Assembly: GCA_041750975.1 (NCBI GenBank)
Contig: JBGSYN010000001.1
Span: 1 to 5,403, forward strand
From: JBGSYN01 sp041750975
GTDB taxonomy: Bacteria > Pseudomonadota > Alphaproteobacteria > Geminicoccales > Geminicoccaceae
DNA length: 5,403 nucleotides
Direction of reading: 5' to 3'
The translations under genes and the position numbers were made by a program. The first letter of the stretch is position 1; each line of letters begins with the position of its first letter. Under the pieces are notes generated by a model. The model was not told where the DNA came from and did no database searches. It saw only the letters and a program-made list of their open reading frames with translations. Of the stretch, positions 5,349-5,403 are shown in pieces.

Positions 5349-5403
5349 ATGATGTCGGACGAGCTGTTGCGGGACCTGCCGGGTGATCTGCCGAGCTTTC
5401 TGC
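5349..5403 (+). CDS. Start of a probable IS1595-family transposase, cut by the right edge
   Basis: Only 18 full codons are visible: MMSDELLRDLPGDLPSFL. The frame is closed upstream by TGA at 5319-5321. The pattern of a short acidic/leucine-rich start followed by LP-x2-LPSFL recalls the N-termini of IS1595-family (ISXO2-like) DDE transposases. In those, this segment precedes a Cys-rich zinc-binding region and the catalytic domain. GAGAGGG (5341-5347) serves as ribosome site; it fits the second ATG (5352, 4-base gap) better than the first (1-base gap), so the true start may be 5352. The match rests on recall of a short motif, so it is tentative. Reading the next 300 bases for a CxxC-type zinc motif and a DDE/DDN domain would confirm or refute it. 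Confidence 0.4.
   Translation, partial: MMSDELLRDLPGDLPSFL

Noticed and set aside
1..5403. CRISPR arrays, tRNA or rRNA genes, toxin-antitoxin or known defence systems
   Set aside because: No regularly spaced repeats, tRNA-like cloverleaf, rRNA stretch or defence-type domain could be found by reading both strands.

Overview
The window looks like a chromosomal or accessory stretch from a high-GC alphaproteobacterium, possibly Hyphomicrobiales-like. The evidence is GC-rich codon use, strong AGGAGG-type ribosome sites, and protein types common there (short two-CBS-domain protein, DUF3291 protein, LamG-VanZ protein). The genus cannot be fixed from the sequence alone.

Layout. (1) 1-1290, minus strand: most of an asparagine synthetase (AsnB type, glutamine-hydrolysing) running off the left edge. 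Reading from a TTG start that gives the family's Cys-Gly-Ile N-terminus, codon 8 is an amber stop. The next 422 codons are open and well conserved. The gene is therefore probably a young pseudogene, or makes only a protein lacking the glutaminase nucleophile. (2) 1388-1819, plus: a small stand-alone protein made of two CBS domains. (3) 1927-2154, plus: a small hypothetical protein with a good ribosome site, converging on and overlapping the next gene by 17 bases. (4) 2138-3163, minus: an endonuclease/exonuclease/phosphatase (EEP) family hydrolase with the full set of catalytic motifs. (5) 3270-3785, plus: a DUF3291 protein, divergent from the EEP gene. (6) 3839-4969, plus: a membrane protein joining an extracytoplasmic LamG-like jelly-roll domain to a C-terminal VanZ-like membrane domain. 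It starts 53 bases after the DUF3291 gene, but base composition falls sharply at the junction. (7) 4970-5348: no convincing gene. It holds a short open fragment on the minus strand, small dyads and a sigma-70-like promoter. (8) 5349-5403, plus: the first codons of a gene that resembles the start of an IS1595-family transposase, cut by the right edge.

The genes do not form an evident pathway. The left and middle parts (1-3785) look like ordinary host genes of unrelated function. The right part (about 3786 to the end) looks like accessory DNA: a lower-GC gene, a gene-poor stretch and a probable insertion sequence. I found no RNA gene, CRISPR array or defence system. The observations most worth checking are the amber codon in asnB and the LamG-VanZ protein sitting at a composition break beside a likely mobile element.
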